Positions 44,007 to 53,486 of a DNA stretch of 61,282 bases are shown in pieces; within the stretch, counting starts at the first letter, position 1; every line of letters starts with the position of its first letter. A model generated the notes under the pieces. That model did not search any database. It saw only the letters and a list, made by a program, of their open reading frames with translations, and was not told the DNA's origin. A program made the translations under genes and the position numbers. Source of the stretch: an uncultured Campylobacter sp. (GTDB taxonomy: Bacteria; Campylobacterota; Campylobacteria; Campylobacterales; Campylobacteraceae); NCBI RefSeq assembly GCF_938030785.1, contig NZ_CALHIK010000118.1:1-61282 (forward strand). The letters are read 5' to 3'.

Positions 44007-45014
44007 TCACTCAAACGCCGAGCGCAGATTTAGATGCGGAATGATTTCAAGCTCTGCGGGCGCCGTAAATTCCTTTTTACGTAGCTTTTCTATCGCCGCG
44101 CGCGCGATCATAGCGGCATTGTCGGAGCAAAATTTCATCGGCGCAAAAAGCATCTCGCAGCTCGCCCGCCCGCACAAATCCGTCAAAAGCCCGCGCAGAT
44201 GCAGGTTCGCGCTCGCTCCGCCCACGACGCCGAAGCGCTCAAAGCGGCGCAGCTCAAAGATCCGCTGTAATTTATCCAGTATGTGCGCGCACGCCGCGTC
44301 CTCAAAGCAGCGCGCCAGATCGCGCATCGCCCGCTCATCCAGCTCGCCCGCCTCTTTTAGCTTTTCGATCTGCACGCGCACGGCGTTTTTAAGCCCCGAA
44401 AAGCTATACTCCAGCCGCTTATCGCCCTTCAGCGGCACGGGCAGCTCAAACCGCGGCTCGCCCCCTTTTGCAAGCTCCTCGATGAGCGCGCCGCCCGGAT
44501 AGCCGAGGCCTAGCATTTTGGCGATCTTATCGAAGCTCTCGCCGAAGCTGTCGTCGCCGGTGGTCGCTAAAATTTCGATACCCCCCGCAGCGCCGATATC
44601 CAAAACCATCGTATGCCCGCCGCTAACGAGTAAAACGCCCATCGGAAATCGCGCCTCGCCGCCTAAAAACAGCGAGTAAACGTGGCCTATGAGATGATTT
44701 ACGCCGATGAGCGGCAAATTTAGCGCGAGCGCGAGCGCTTTTGCCATATTCACGCCGCCGATCAGGCTCACGCTAAGCCCTGGGGTATTGGTCGCTGCGA
44801 CGGCGCTAAGCTCGCTAAAATAGGGCTTTGCGCGCTGCAAAATCCGCGGCAGCGCCTCCGTATGCAGCCTCGCGGCAAGCTCGGGCACGACGCCGCCGTA
44901 TTTGGAGTGATCGGCCTCCTGGCTTATTTTTTCGTAAAATTTCAGCTCGAAACTGCGCTCATCCATCACCGCGACCGAGCTGTCGTCGCAGCTGCTTTCA
45001 ATAGCAAGTATCAC
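44007..45014 (-). CDS. tsaD: tRNA N6-adenosine threonylcarbamoyltransferase
   Basis: A 335-residue ASKHA-fold enzyme that transfers threonylcarbamoyl to A37 of ANN-decoding tRNAs, working with TsaB and TsaE. Residues 1-15 (MILAIESSCDDSSVA) form the phosphate-1 loop. The metal-binding histidines are in GVNHLIGHVYS near 101-111. LLVSGGHTMVL and TTGDDSFGESFDKIAKMLGL follow, then VVGGASANLHLR. The length is normal. It is transcribed alone on the minus strand; no partner genes are near. Confidence 0.94.
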   Translation of the reverse strand: MILAIESSCDDSSVAVMDERSFELKFYEKISQEADHSKYGGVVPELAARLHTEALPRILQRAKPYFSELSAVAATNTPGLSVSLIGGVNMAKALALALNLPLIGVNHLIGHVYSLFLGGEARFPMGVLLVSGGHTMVLDIGAAGGIEILATTGDDSFGESFDKIAKMLGLGYPGGALIEELAKGGEPRFELPVPLKGDKRLEYSFSGLKNAVRVQIEKLKEAGELDERAMRDLARCFEDAACAHILDKLQRIFELRRFERFGVVGGASANLHLRGLLTDLCGRASCEMLFAPMKFCSDNAAMIARAAIEKLRKKEFTAPAELEIIPHLNLRSAFE

Positions 45015-45235
45015 ACAAAATCCTTAAAATTTTTCGCTCATTATACTCAAAAATCGGCGCTATGGAATAGATGAAATTTTAAAATTTAAAGCGGCGTGCC
45101 CTAGATTTGGTCGCGACTTGCTCGCGGGGCTAAATTTTAAAATGTGCCGTTCGGCTCGGTCGCGGTTTGTATGCCGCGTCGGGTAAAATTTCAGATAGAT
45201 GAAATTTTAGCAGTTTAAATTTAGCGAGCAAATTT
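45015..45235. other. Spacer with AAATTT words
   Basis: Between tsaD and creD there is no coding frame. AAATTTTAAAATTTAAA, GGGGCTAAATTTTAAAATG, GGTAAAATTTCAG and TTTAAATTTAGCGAGC recur in GC-rich spacers, as in the other gene-free stretches. Confidence 0.5.
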
Positions 45236-45269
45236 AAAAAGGCCTTTGGATTTTAAAGCTCCAAAGGCC
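45236..45269 (-). terminator. Rho-independent terminator of creD
   Basis: GGCCTTTGGA (45241-45250) and TCCAAAGGCC (45260-45269) make a perfect 10-bp stem with a 9-base loop. On the minus strand it ends in GGCCTTTTT. It lies 33 bases past the creD stop. Confidence 0.88.
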
Positions 45270-45301
45270 GTTGTGATTAAATTTAGCGGCAAATTTAAAG
45301 G

Positions 45302-46696
45302 CTAAATTTCGGGCTCTTGCTCCTGCTTTTTCTCGCCGCTTGGGATTGCCGTGTCGTACCAGTCGAGCTTGCGCGTAAAATACATCACCAACGAGATCAC
45401 CGCGAATATCATTAGACTTCCCATTAATAGGGCGTAGTCTTCGGAATTTAAGATGACGTAGAGGATCAGATATGAGACGAGCTGAACGCAGGTGATGAAA
45501 ACGCCCCAGCGCACGCCTTTAAATATCGCGCTTGCGTAGAAAAACACTATCGCGCTGACCGCGATCGCCGAGATGGCGTAGCTAATCGCAAAGCCCATAT
45601 GCTCGGAAAGCGAAAGCACCAACAGGTAGAAAACGACGTCTTCAAGACCGATGAGAAGGTACTGTATCGGGTGGATGCGCTCGCGGGTATATACTTCGCA
45701 AAGAAAGATCGCTAAAAACGGCACCGCTAAGAACAGCAGCGCGTAATTCGTGCAGCGCATAATTAGCGAGTAGTTGTTCACGGGCTCGATGAAGCTAATG
45801 CTTACGGCATCGTTTCTATCGTCGTCCCTGCGCCAGTTCGTCATAGCGACGCGGTCGTTTTGATCGGCAAGCCACGCAGGCGATATGCCCGCAGCAGGCC
45901 CAGTTACTTCCCAAGAGGCTTTAAAACCCTGCGCGCTTACTTCGCGCGATTTGGCGATGAAACCGCCGCCGAAGCTAGGCGATGCCCAGGTAGAGCTAAC
46001 GTCGAAGCGGCTATTCTGCGCGATAGGAGCAAGATGCAAAGCCTTGCCGCCTTGAATTTTAAGCGTACCGGAGATATTGAAATCTGATGAGAGCACCGAA
46101 GACGGGAGTTTGTAGATTAAATTTCGCTCAAAGATCTTCGCTTCGACGTTGCCGTGATACTGTTTGAGCTCCGTGCCGTTTAAATTTAGACTAGGAAAGG
46201 CCGTGAAGGATTTTTGATCGCCGACTCCAAGCACCAGCACGGTTTCGTCGAAATTTAGCTTTGAGGGATCAACGCCGAGCTCCGCGTAGTTTATCGCCTC
46301 GAAGTCCGCCTTAAGCGCGAAGTCGCCGTTATATATCGGGACGCGAAAAATTCCGCGCTTTAGATAGATCGGATCGATCTCCGCCACGAGGGAGTAGTTT
46401 TTAGGCACGATGATAAAATTTTTGTTTATCTGCCTTTTTACGATATTTCCGCTGCTATCGTCCACCGCTCCGATTATCTCTTTATATGGCACCACGATCG
46501 CAAGTCCTTGGATTTGCAGCTCGCCGCCGACGGGATTGAGTATCGATTCCTCGGCGCGCATTTTGGTATCCGAGCGCGAATAGGTGATATTGTCGATGAA
46601 GGTAAGCGGGATCAGCAGCAATAAAAGCAGCACTAAAACGATGAACGGCTTCGTCCAAAACGCTCCTCGGATGGCATTTTTGGTGGAATTTAACAT
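45302..46696 (-). CDS. creD: CreD-like inner membrane protein
   Basis: A 464-residue CreD-family protein with one N-terminal span (FIVLVLLLLLIPLTFI), a large periplasmic domain of about 270 residues and about five C-terminal spans. Family landmarks are GLAIVVPYK near 64-72, FDVSSTWASPSFGGGF near 230-245, and the loop EPVNNYSLIMRCTNYALLF. YTRERIHPIQYLLIGL lies near 340-355. In E. coli, creD belongs to the CreBC regulon and affects envelope and beta-lactam resistance. No two-component genes are adjacent here, so only the family is assigned. It has its own terminator. Confidence 0.85.
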   Translation of the reverse strand: MLNSTKNAIRGAFWTKPFIVLVLLLLLLIPLTFIDNITYSRSDTKMRAEESILNPVGGELQIQGLAIVVPYKEIIGAVDDSSGNIVKRQINKNFIIVPKNYSLVAEIDPIYLKRGIFRVPIYNGDFALKADFEAINYAELGVDPSKLNFDETVLVLGVGDQKSFTAFPSLNLNGTELKQYHGNVEAKIFERNLIYKLPSSVLSSDFNISGTLKIQGGKALHLAPIAQNSRFDVSSTWASPSFGGGFIAKSREVSAQGFKASWEVTGPAAGISPAWLADQNDRVAMTNWRRDDDRNDAVSISFIEPVNNYSLIMRCTNYALLFLAVPFLAIFLCEVYTRERIHPIQYLLIGLEDVVFYLLVLSLSEHMGFAISYAISAIAVSAIVFFYASAIFKGVRWGVFITCVQLVSYLILYVILNSEDYALLMGSLMIFAVISLVMYFTRKLDWYDTAIPSGEKKQEQEPEI

Positions 46697-46909
46697 AGGC
46701 TCTCCTTTATATAAATTTAAAACGGAATTTTAACGATGAAGAGTAAACGGACGGCGCTTGAAGCGGGAGGAATTTTATAAATTCTAAAGGAACTTCGGAT
46801 GTGAAGCGCTGCGAATATCGCTTTGAATTTTGGGAATTTCTCCGCAAGCTAGAATTTCATTGCGAATGAGAATTTTGCTATTCGCAAGAATTTTACGAGA
46901 AAATTTATG

Positions 46910-49128
46910 TTAGTAGAATTTAAAAGCTTGAAATTCTAAGTCTAAGAATTTCAAATTTATAAAGCCCTTAGAATTTTGAAATTCCAAGGGCTTTGAATTT
47001 TTAAAATTTCGCCGCTTTAGCGTGCAAAATTTCGTGCCGTCATCTCGCGTAAGCTTTAAAAATTTATACGCCACGCTTAGCTTGAAATTCCGTCCCGGCT
47101 CCCAGTCGATAGCGTTTGAATCACCGGTGAAATCGGCGCTGCGCTGCGAGTGCGACGCGTAGGCTTTATCAAAGAGATTATAAACACCCGCGTTGATCTC
47201 TAGCCCCTTAAATCGCCCGCTATCCGGAGCGTAGGTCGCATATAGATCGTGAACCGCGTAGCTAGGCACTTTTGTTTTTTCGTCGCTATTTGCGGAGGCT
47301 ACGTTTTTGGAGTCGAAAAAGAGCAAGTTATAGCCCAGCAGTAGATCCGCCGCAGAGATTGCGTATTCGGCATTGAAGGTGTATTTATCGCCATAGTCGC
47401 GGTAGCCGATAATGTTTGAGCTTAGATAGCCCGAGCCGCTGCGCACGCGGTCTTTATATTCTACGTGCTGGTGTGTGTAACCCGCAGCAAGGCTCAAATC
47501 ATCTAATATCAATCTTGCGAAAAGCTCGACGCCGTCAATGTCCGCACCGCCTGCATTAGCCCTGCATAAGGTGCCCTGCGCGCCTCCCGGGCAGCCGACG
47601 ATTCCGCCCGCCGCATTGTTATCTACGATGAGATTTTTATATTCCGTCCTGAAATATTTTGCGGTTAGGCTTACCGAGGAATTCTCTCCTAGCTCGCTTT
47701 TGTAGCGACCGCCTATTTCGTAGGCGTTACCCGTAGTGGCTTTTAAATTTTCGTTAGCCATCCAGCTTAGTGGTCTGCCGCGGCTAGTGCCCGCAGCCAT
47801 CATGCTCTCCATTACGTCAGGTCCTCTAAATACCCGCGCATAGCTCGCAAACGCTCCAAATCCCGCGCCAATCTCGTAATCAAGCGCTAAAGCAGGGCTT
47901 ACTTCGTTGAATTTATATTTGTAGCTAGAGATATTAGCGCCTCTACCGTTGTAAGTCTTTAGCTCGTGCCTTTCGTAGCGCACGCCAGGAGTTACCGTAA
48001 GCCCGCCGTATCGCATAGCATCCTCGATATAAAAGCTATAATTATCGACCTTCTCGGGGCGTAGATTGCCGGGCTTGACGTAGTTTTCGGAGCGGTAGTA
48101 ATCAAAGCCGTAACGCAATGTATGAGCAAGATCGCCCGTTTCAAATTTACTCTTAGCGCCGATTTTGCCACCCTTGGTCTCGACGCCCCATTTTGAGCCC
48201 GACGAAGTAGAGCCAATGCGTTGATGCTTTGTGTAGTATCCAGTGATGTCGAGTTCTAGCAGGTCGCTTGGATTATACGTGTATTTGATCGTGTGTGTAT
48301 CGCGCTCGTATTTGCGGTTATCCAGCTGCCCGTTTAGCCATGAGCCGAATTCCGGTCGCAGCGGATAGAGACCTTTATACTGCATATGCTCGGTAGAGAG
48401 CGAAATTTTATGAAAATCCAAAAAGCTATAGCCCGCTTTTAATAAATAATTTATATCGTTGCCGTCGCCGCCCGTAGGCTTGCCGTTGCCCGATTCGCCG
48501 AAGCCGTATCCGTAGTGCTTAAACGCAGCAAGCATATCTAGGCTATCAAACGCTCTGCCGTAGAGCATCGCGCTTTGCGAATAGCCTTCGTTATTGCTCG
48601 TATAGCCCACTTTGAGCTTGGCGCCGATATCCCGACCGTCCTCCTCAAGCAGATCAGAAGCATCCACCGTCTTAAAAGCTACCGAGCCACCCAAGGCGCC
48701 CGAGCCGTTCACGACCGAGCGCGCGCCTACATCGACCTCTACGGCTTTGATAAGATCAGGATCGATTAGTAAATCGGCGTTGTGATGAAAAGTATTGCCG
48801 TTTTGCTTCGCGCCGTCAATCGTGATATTTAGACCGCGATCGCTCACGTCGCGCATATAAATTTTTTGATTCATGCCGTTGGTGCCGCCCACATAAACGC
48901 CTGGGATGTCGCGAAATACGTCTTTGACGAGCGTAGCGTTGCGAGTATTGATTTTGACATCATCCACGGTGCTAGGCGTGCTAGAATCGCTAGTAACTTC
49001 GATTACGCCCAGGCTTTGCGTATTTGAATCCTTGCTTTTGGATGCGTCCGTAGCGCTTGATTTCTCGTCTGCTTGCGCGCTTAAGCAAAGAACTGCCACA
49101 AGGACAAAGCCAGATGAAATTTTTTCAT
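46910..49128 (-). pseudogene. TonB-dependent outer-membrane receptor, 5' frameshift in poly-A tract (possible phase-off state)
   Basis: The body (from 49099) is a full receptor: TonB box-like LGVIEVTS, then plug domain (VKDVFRDIPGVYVGG, YMRDVSDRGLNITIDG, VVNGSGALGGSVAF) and a 22-strand-type barrel. It may take up iron, heme or a siderophore. The only good start is ATG 49128 with TTTAGGAG in front, but the A6 run after it puts the barrel out of frame. Seven As would give MKKISSGFVLVAVLCLSAQA, a perfect signal peptide. The C-terminus also runs 49 residues past the normal ending (SVAYKF). There AAATTTTTAA replaces what would be an AAATTTTAA stop. Confidence 0.8.
46961..46994. terminator. Hairpin inside the receptor's 3' extension
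   Basis: AAAGCCCTT (46961-46969) pairs with AAGGGCTTT (46986-46994), and the inner GAATTTT/GAAATTC extends the pairing. It lies within the last 30 codons of the extended receptor frame. That suggests the gene originally stopped before it and this was its terminator. Confidence 0.55.
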
Positions 49129-49137
49129 ACGAAACTC

Positions 49138-49300
49138 CTAAATGATAATAAGATTAAAAAACGGCAAATAATATAAAATCAATCCTTTATTTTATATTAA
49201 TTATCAAGACGTTTTAAAATCATTAGAATTTTATCTCCGAATGCTTTGTTATCATTAAATAAAGCTAAATGATAAAATATAATTTAAATATCGCTCATCA
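49138..49300. promoter_or_regulatory. Divergent promoter region with Fur-box-like sequences
   Basis: The 273 bases between the receptor and exbB are AT-rich. AATGATAATAAGATT at 49141-49155, just before the receptor start, and TTATCATTAAATAAAG with AAATGATAAAATATAAT at about 49249-49283 contain GATAAT/ATCATT hexamers like Fur boxes. TATAAT at 49278-49283 could serve exbB. Iron regulation is expected for such genes but is inferred here. Confidence 0.4.
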
Positions 49301-49401
49301 AAATTTTAGTAAAAATTAAATCTACTTTTGATAAAATCGCTCATTTTTAGCAAACCGATCTGCTAAATTTATAAAATTTTTAAAATTCTTAAGGAGAGCT
49401 T

Positions 49402-49830
49402 ATGGGCATTATGGAATTTTTGGCGCGTTACGTGGATTACATTATCTTTGCAATCCTCGGATTTATGAGCTTTTTGGTCGTGTGGTTCAGTATCGAAAGG
49501 CTGCTTTTTTATTCGAAGGTTAAAGCTAGCAATTACAAAAGCAAGGCGCTATATGAAGAGGCTCTGACAAAAAATTTAACGACGCTTTATATTGTTTATT
49601 CAAATGCTCCGTACATCGGTCTTTTAGGTACTGTCATCGGCATTATGATCACATTTTTTGATATGAGTACTGCAAGCGGTATCGATACCAAGGCTATCAT
49701 GCAAGGTCTCTCGCTTGCCCTTAAAGCTACGGCTACGGGTCTAGTAGTCGCCGTGCCTACGCTTATCATCTACAATGGCTTTGTTCGCAAGGTAGATGTG
49801 CTTCTAAACCGCTACGATGAGGTTAAATAA
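49402..49830 (+). CDS. exbB: TonB-system energizer ExbB
   Basis: A 142-residue MotA/TolQ/ExbB-family inner-membrane protein with three spans: residues about 11-32 (VDYIIFAILGFMSFLVVWFS), about 68-88 (APYIGLLGTVIGIMITFFDM) and about 105-130 (ALKATATGLVVAVPTLIIYN). It is the short ExbB type common in epsilonproteobacteria. With ExbD it uses the proton gradient to power TonB. AAGGAG precedes the ATG, and exbD starts at the next base after its stop. It is divergent from the receptor gene, as expected for a dedicated uptake system. Confidence 0.92.
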   Translation: MGIMEFLARYVDYIIFAILGFMSFLVVWFSIERLLFYSKVKASNYKSKALYEEALTKNLTTLYIVYSNAPYIGLLGTVIGIMITFFDMSTASGIDTKAIMQGLSLALKATATGLVVAVPTLIIYNGFVRKVDVLLNRYDEVK

Positions 49831-50214
49831 ATGAGCATTCCTAGACGAGACGGGCTAAATATCGTCCCGTTCATTGACATTATGCTGGTGCTGTTAGCGA
49901 TCGTGCTTAGTGTCTCGACTTTCATTGCGCAGGGGCATATCAAGGTAAATCTTCCATCTTCTTCAAGCTCGCAAAATCCGCAAGAGGATAAAAAAGTTAC
50001 CATCAAAGTGGATAGCGAATCTAAAATTTATCTAGACGATATTGCAATAAGCGAGGATGAGCTTGAGAAAAAAATTGCCGCACTCGATAAAAACGATCTT
50101 GTCGTATTGAAAAACGATAAAGACTCGAAATTTTCCTCTTTCATTTCTATCATGGATGTCCTAAAAAAGGCGGGCCATGAAAAATTTGCGATCGTGACCG
50201 AAAAAGAGCAATGA
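49831..50214 (+). CDS. exbD: TonB-system energizer ExbD
   Basis: A 127-residue ExbD/TolR protein with a cytoplasmic N-terminus, one span (LNIVPFIDIMLVLLAIVLSV) and a periplasmic domain. The proton-path aspartate lies in the span's FIDIMLVLL, at residue 16. The periplasmic part (KKVTIKVDSESKIYLDDIAI) is typical. It begins directly after exbB and overlaps tonB by four bases, forming a tight exbB-exbD-tonB operon. Confidence 0.92.
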   Translation: MSIPRRDGLNIVPFIDIMLVLLAIVLSVSTFIAQGHIKVNLPSSSSSQNPQEDKKVTIKVDSESKIYLDDIAISEDELEKKIAALDKNDLVVLKNDKDSKFSSFISIMDVLKKAGHEKFAIVTEKEQ

Positions 50215-51059
50215 ATAAAGATAGCGCAATAGGCTTCATTGTATCTTTGGTGCTGCATTGCATCATCGCTGTGGGTGTTTTTGCTCTTTTATCGTCGGCA
50301 CCGAAGCCGCCTAGCATGCCCGATATGATAGCCTTTTCCATCGATAGCATAATGGATGATGCCAAGCAGGGCGATATCTCCGATGAGCCCAATATCCCGC
50401 CTCCTTCCGATCAGTCCGAACCGGATCCTGAGCCCGAGCCCATTCCGCCGGAGCCCGAGCCCGAACCGGAACCAACTCCGCCTGAGTCAGAGCCAATACC
50501 GGAGCCCGAGCCGATTCCTGAACCGGAGCCTATACCAGAGCCTGTAGTTGAAAAACCAAAACCGGTCGAAAAGCCTAAGCCAAAGCCGGTAGAAAAACCA
50601 AAACCGATCGAAAAACCTAAGCCGAAAAAAGAGCATAAAGTTCAAAGCAGCGATAGGAATTTAACGGCTAAATTTGACCCGACAAAGCCTATTTCGCTGG
50701 GTAGCGGCGGGGGCGGCGGCTCTAGTAGTGCAGGTGGTGGTAGCGACGCTATAACAAGCCGCGGAGATCCTAGCAATAGCGATGTCGGCAAGAAAATTTT
50801 CGCCATCATTTCTCGCTACGCGCAGTCGCACTACCCTAAAAATGCGCAACGTATGCGTAAAATCGGCGTCGTAGGCGTGCACTTTACCTATACGACAAGC
50901 GGCGATGTTAAGGGTCTTCGCGTTACGTCCTCCTCGAATGTCGATTCGCTTGATGAGGGCGCGTTAAGCGCGGTCGAGCGCACAAAAGGTAGCTTTCCAA
51001 AGGTCGAGAAAGATATGGAATTTAACTTTAGCATAAAATATACGCTAAATTTTAACTAG
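50211..51059 (+). CDS. tonB: TonB energy-transducing protein
   Basis: A 282-residue TonB with an N-terminal membrane anchor (GFIVSLVLHCIIAVGVFALL, including the conserved S-x3-H pattern) and a periplasm-spanning proline-rich stretch of about 55-145. That stretch changes from Glu-Pro repeats (PEPEPIPEPE) to Lys-Pro repeats (KPKPVEKPKP), a common TonB arrangement. A Gly/Ser linker and the C-terminal domain follow (ISRYAQSHYPKNAQRMRKIG, VGVHFTYTTSGDVKGLRV). It is the last gene of the operon and would energise the divergent receptor. Confidence 0.93.
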   Translation: MNKDSAIGFIVSLVLHCIIAVGVFALLSSAPKPPSMPDMIAFSIDSIMDDAKQGDISDEPNIPPPSDQSEPDPEPEPIPPEPEPEPEPTPPESEPIPEPEPIPEPEPIPEPVVEKPKPVEKPKPKPVEKPKPIEKPKPKKEHKVQSSDRNLTAKFDPTKPISLGSGGGGGSSSAGGGSDAITSRGDPSNSDVGKKIFAIISRYAQSHYPKNAQRMRKIGVVGVHFTYTTSGDVKGLRVTSSSNVDSLDEGALSAVERTKGSFPKVEKDMEFNFSIKYTLNFN

Positions 51060-51389
51060 CCTTAAAGATTCTACTAAAAACCCCTGCCTGGGCGGTGAAA
51101 TTTTAAAATTTGCCGCCCTTACCGCTTTATCTTAGCTCACAAAATTCCATCTTGGCGAAGTAAAATTTTAAATTCGCCGCTTTTGCCGCATGAGCTTTTA
51201 TAAACGGATTGGAGCCTTGAAATTTAAAATTTAAACGGAGAAAATTATGTCTTTTCAAATTTAGCCAAGCAAGCATCTTAAAGCGTTAAAATTTTAAATT
51301 TAAGCTGCGAAATTGCTAGGAAATTCCACTGATTTTAATGGAATTTTTACTATAATTTCGTATGAAATTTAAAAGATTAAAGGAAATTT
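51060..51389. other. Gene-free stretch after tonB
   Basis: Repeated GTGAAATTTTAAAATTTGCCGCC, AGTAAAATTTTAAATTCGCCGC and TTGAAATTTAAAATTTAAAC words in GC-rich spacers give a loose period of about 55-60 bases. There is no coding frame. TATAATTTCG at 51351-51360 may be the -10 box for the next gene, with AAAGGA at 51378-51383. Confidence 0.5.
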
Positions 51390-52337
51390 ATGATAGACGT
51401 TTACGACTTGGCGGTGATCGGCGGCGGTCCTTGCGGCATCGCTTCCGTAGTAGAAGCCAAAAGAAACGGGCTTGCGCACGTGCTTCTGCTTGAAAAAGGC
51501 GACAACCACTCTCAAACGATTAGGCAGTTTTACAAAGATAAAAAGCGCGTAGATAAAGAATATAAAGGTTTTGACAGCGAGACGCGCGGCTCTATTTCGT
51601 TTGAAACCGGCACAAAAGAGAGCGTGCTAAATTATTTCGACGAGCTCTTAGATAGCGACGAAATTGATACGAATTTCAAAAGTGAGGTCGAAAAGATCGA
51701 AAAGCACGCAGATGAGTTTTATATTACAACTAGCTCGGCTGGATACCGCGCGCGCAACGTCATCGTCGCAATTGGCAGGATGGGCAAGCCCAATAAGCCT
51801 GCTTATAAAATTCCGCCTTCGATCACGCAACGAGTAAATTTCAATCTTGATAAATGCACGATCAATGAAAAAATTCTAGTCGTCGGAGGCGGTAACTCAG
51901 CCGCGGAATACGCTATAGCGCTATGCAAGACCAATGTCGTGACGCTTTGCTATCGCAAGGCTAAATTTACCCGCCTAAACGAGACGAACGAAAGCGACGT
52001 AATGCGCGAGACCAAATACGGCAACATCATCTTGCGTTTAGGCATCGATATAGAGGCTCTTGAGAATGAAAACGGCAAGGTGCTGGTAAAATTTGATAAT
52101 GGCACCGAGCTCGTATTTGACCGAGTGATCTACGCGATCGGCGGCACGAGCCCGATCGATTTTCTTAAAAAATGCGGCATCGCTTACGATGAAAACGGCG
52201 TACCGATCGTGGATGAAAATCTTCAAACCGCTACTAGCGGGCTTTACGTCGGCGGAGATCTCATCAGCAGAAGTGGTGGATCGATCGTGGTGGCGATAAA
52301 TCACGCCCATACCATCATCAAAAACATCCGCAAATGA
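51390..52337 (+). CDS. FAD/NAD(P)-dependent oxidoreductase, YpdA/thioredoxin reductase-like
   Basis: A 315-residue two-dinucleotide-domain flavoprotein. The FAD motif GGGPCGIASVVEA lies at residues 10-22 and the NAD(P) motif VVGGGNSAAEYAI at about 169-181. ATSGLYVGGDLI near 285-296 is the C-terminal FAD-binding signature. The CxxC redox pair of thioredoxin reductase is absent, which fits the YpdA-like group of thiol-disulfide reductases. In Firmicutes YpdA reduces bacillithiol disulfide, which Campylobacter lack, so the substrate is unknown. It overlaps the methyltransferase gene by four bases. Confidence 0.82.
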   Translation: MIDVYDLAVIGGGPCGIASVVEAKRNGLAHVLLLEKGDNHSQTIRQFYKDKKRVDKEYKGFDSETRGSISFETGTKESVLNYFDELLDSDEIDTNFKSEVEKIEKHADEFYITTSSAGYRARNVIVAIGRMGKPNKPAYKIPPSITQRVNFNLDKCTINEKILVVGGGNSAAEYAIALCKTNVVTLCYRKAKFTRLNETNESDVMRETKYGNIILRLGIDIEALENENGKVLVKFDNGTELVFDRVIYAIGGTSPIDFLKKCGIAYDENGVPIVDENLQTATSGLYVGGDLISRSGGSIVVAINHAHTIIKNIRK

Positions 52338-53134
52338 GGCTTTATCAGCCGAAAAAGGGCTACCGCTACACGAGCGATACGATTTTTTTGTGGAATTTCA
52401 TTAGAACGAGAAATTTTAAAAACGGGCGGAATTCTGCGGTAAAAGAGGGCGCAAGCGACGTTTCAAAGGCGGAAAGAGGCGAAAGCTCCGCTTGCTGCGC
52501 GGTGGAGTTTAATCCGCGAGCGATCTGCGGCGACGTGCTTGACGTGGGAGCCGGGTGCGGGATTTTAGGGCTTTTGTTAAAGCGGGATTTTGAGAGCATT
52601 AATCTAAGCTTGTTAGAAATTCAAGAGCGAAATTTAGAAATCCTAAGGCTAAATTCTTTGCAAAACGATTTGCCTGCCGAGATTTTGCACGCGGATTTCG
52701 CGGAGTTTAAAAGCGAAAAGCGCTTCGATTTCATCGTCTCAAATCCGCCATTTTACCGCGAGCGCATTTCGCTTAGCAAAGAGCCTCACACGGCGCTTAG
52801 CAAAAGCGCTTCGAGCCTTAGTTTGCAAAGCTTTATAAGATCGGCGAACTCGCATCTTAAGCCTGACGGCGCGCTGATTTTTTGCTACGATGCGGGCAAG
52901 ATCGGTAAAATTTGCGAAATTCTGGCTAAGCTTAAGCTAAATTTAGTGCGGCTCGGCTTTGTTTATCCAAGCTATGATAAAGCCGCCAAGCTAGCACTCG
53001 TCGAGGCTCGCAAAAACTCGCGCGCGCAGTGCGAAATCATCGCGCCGCTTTATGCCAGCGCGCAGGGCGAGCGCACCGAGCAAGCCCACGCGATCTACAA
53101 AAGCGCGGATCTGACGAGCGTGGATTATGAGTGA
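52334..53134 (+). CDS. tRNA1(Val) (adenine37-N6)-methyltransferase-like protein
   Basis: A 266-residue class I methyltransferase. The start MRLYQPKKGYRYTSDTIFLW matches the TrmN6/YfiC type. DVLDVGAGCGILGLLLKRD near 73-91 is the SAM-binding motif, and SNPPFYRE near 135-142 is the N6-adenine methyltransferase motif. A short variable stretch (residues 30-60) is rich in AATTC-type codons. The exact RNA target is inferred from the family. It overlaps the oxidoreductase gene by four bases and the YkgJ-type gene by eight. Confidence 0.8.
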   Translation: MRLYQPKKGYRYTSDTIFLWNFIRTRNFKNGRNSAVKEGASDVSKAERGESSACCAVEFNPRAICGDVLDVGAGCGILGLLLKRDFESINLSLLEIQERNLEILRLNSLQNDLPAEILHADFAEFKSEKRFDFIVSNPPFYRERISLSKEPHTALSKSASSLSLQSFIRSANSHLKPDGALIFCYDAGKIGKICEILAKLKLNLVRLGFVYPSYDKAAKLALVEARKNSRAQCEIIAPLYASAQGERTEQAHAIYKSADLTSVDYE

Positions 53135-53486
53135 GTTCGGCTTTAGCTTCGATGCAAGCGCGTGCGAGCGCTGCGGCGGCAAGTGCTGCACGGGAGAGAG
53201 CGGCTATATCTGGATAGATGAGAGCGAGATCGCGGCACTTGCGGTAAAATTTGAAATTTCGCCCGCGGAGCTTAAAAGGGCGTATTTGGACAGGATAGGC
53301 GCTAGATTTAGCGTAAAAGAAAAGCCCTTTGAAGGCGGTTTGGCGTGCGTGTTTTTTGACGAGGCGCAGCGCAACTGCGGGATTTACGAGCTGCGCCCGA
53401 AGCAGTGTCGCAGCTTTCCGTTTTGGGAATATTTTAAAACGCATACTAAAGAATTGGAGGAAGAATGCATCGGGGTAAAATTCTAA
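53127..53486 (+). CDS. YkgJ family cysteine cluster protein
   Basis: A 119-residue protein with the zinc- or iron-binding cysteine cluster of the YkgJ/CxxCxxCC family: CERCGGKCCTGESGYIW near 13-29, with further cysteines in NCGIYELRPKQCRSFPFW near 85-102. The function is unknown. The start overlaps the methyltransferase by eight bases, and its end overlaps the TPR gene by 22 bases. It therefore sits in a tightly coupled operon whose order I recall from other Campylobacter. Confidence 0.85.
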   Translation: MSEFGFSFDASACERCGGKCCTGESGYIWIDESEIAALAVKFEISPAELKRAYLDRIGARFSVKEKPFEGGLACVFFDEAQRNCGIYELRPKQCRSFPFWEYFKTHTKELEEECIGVKF

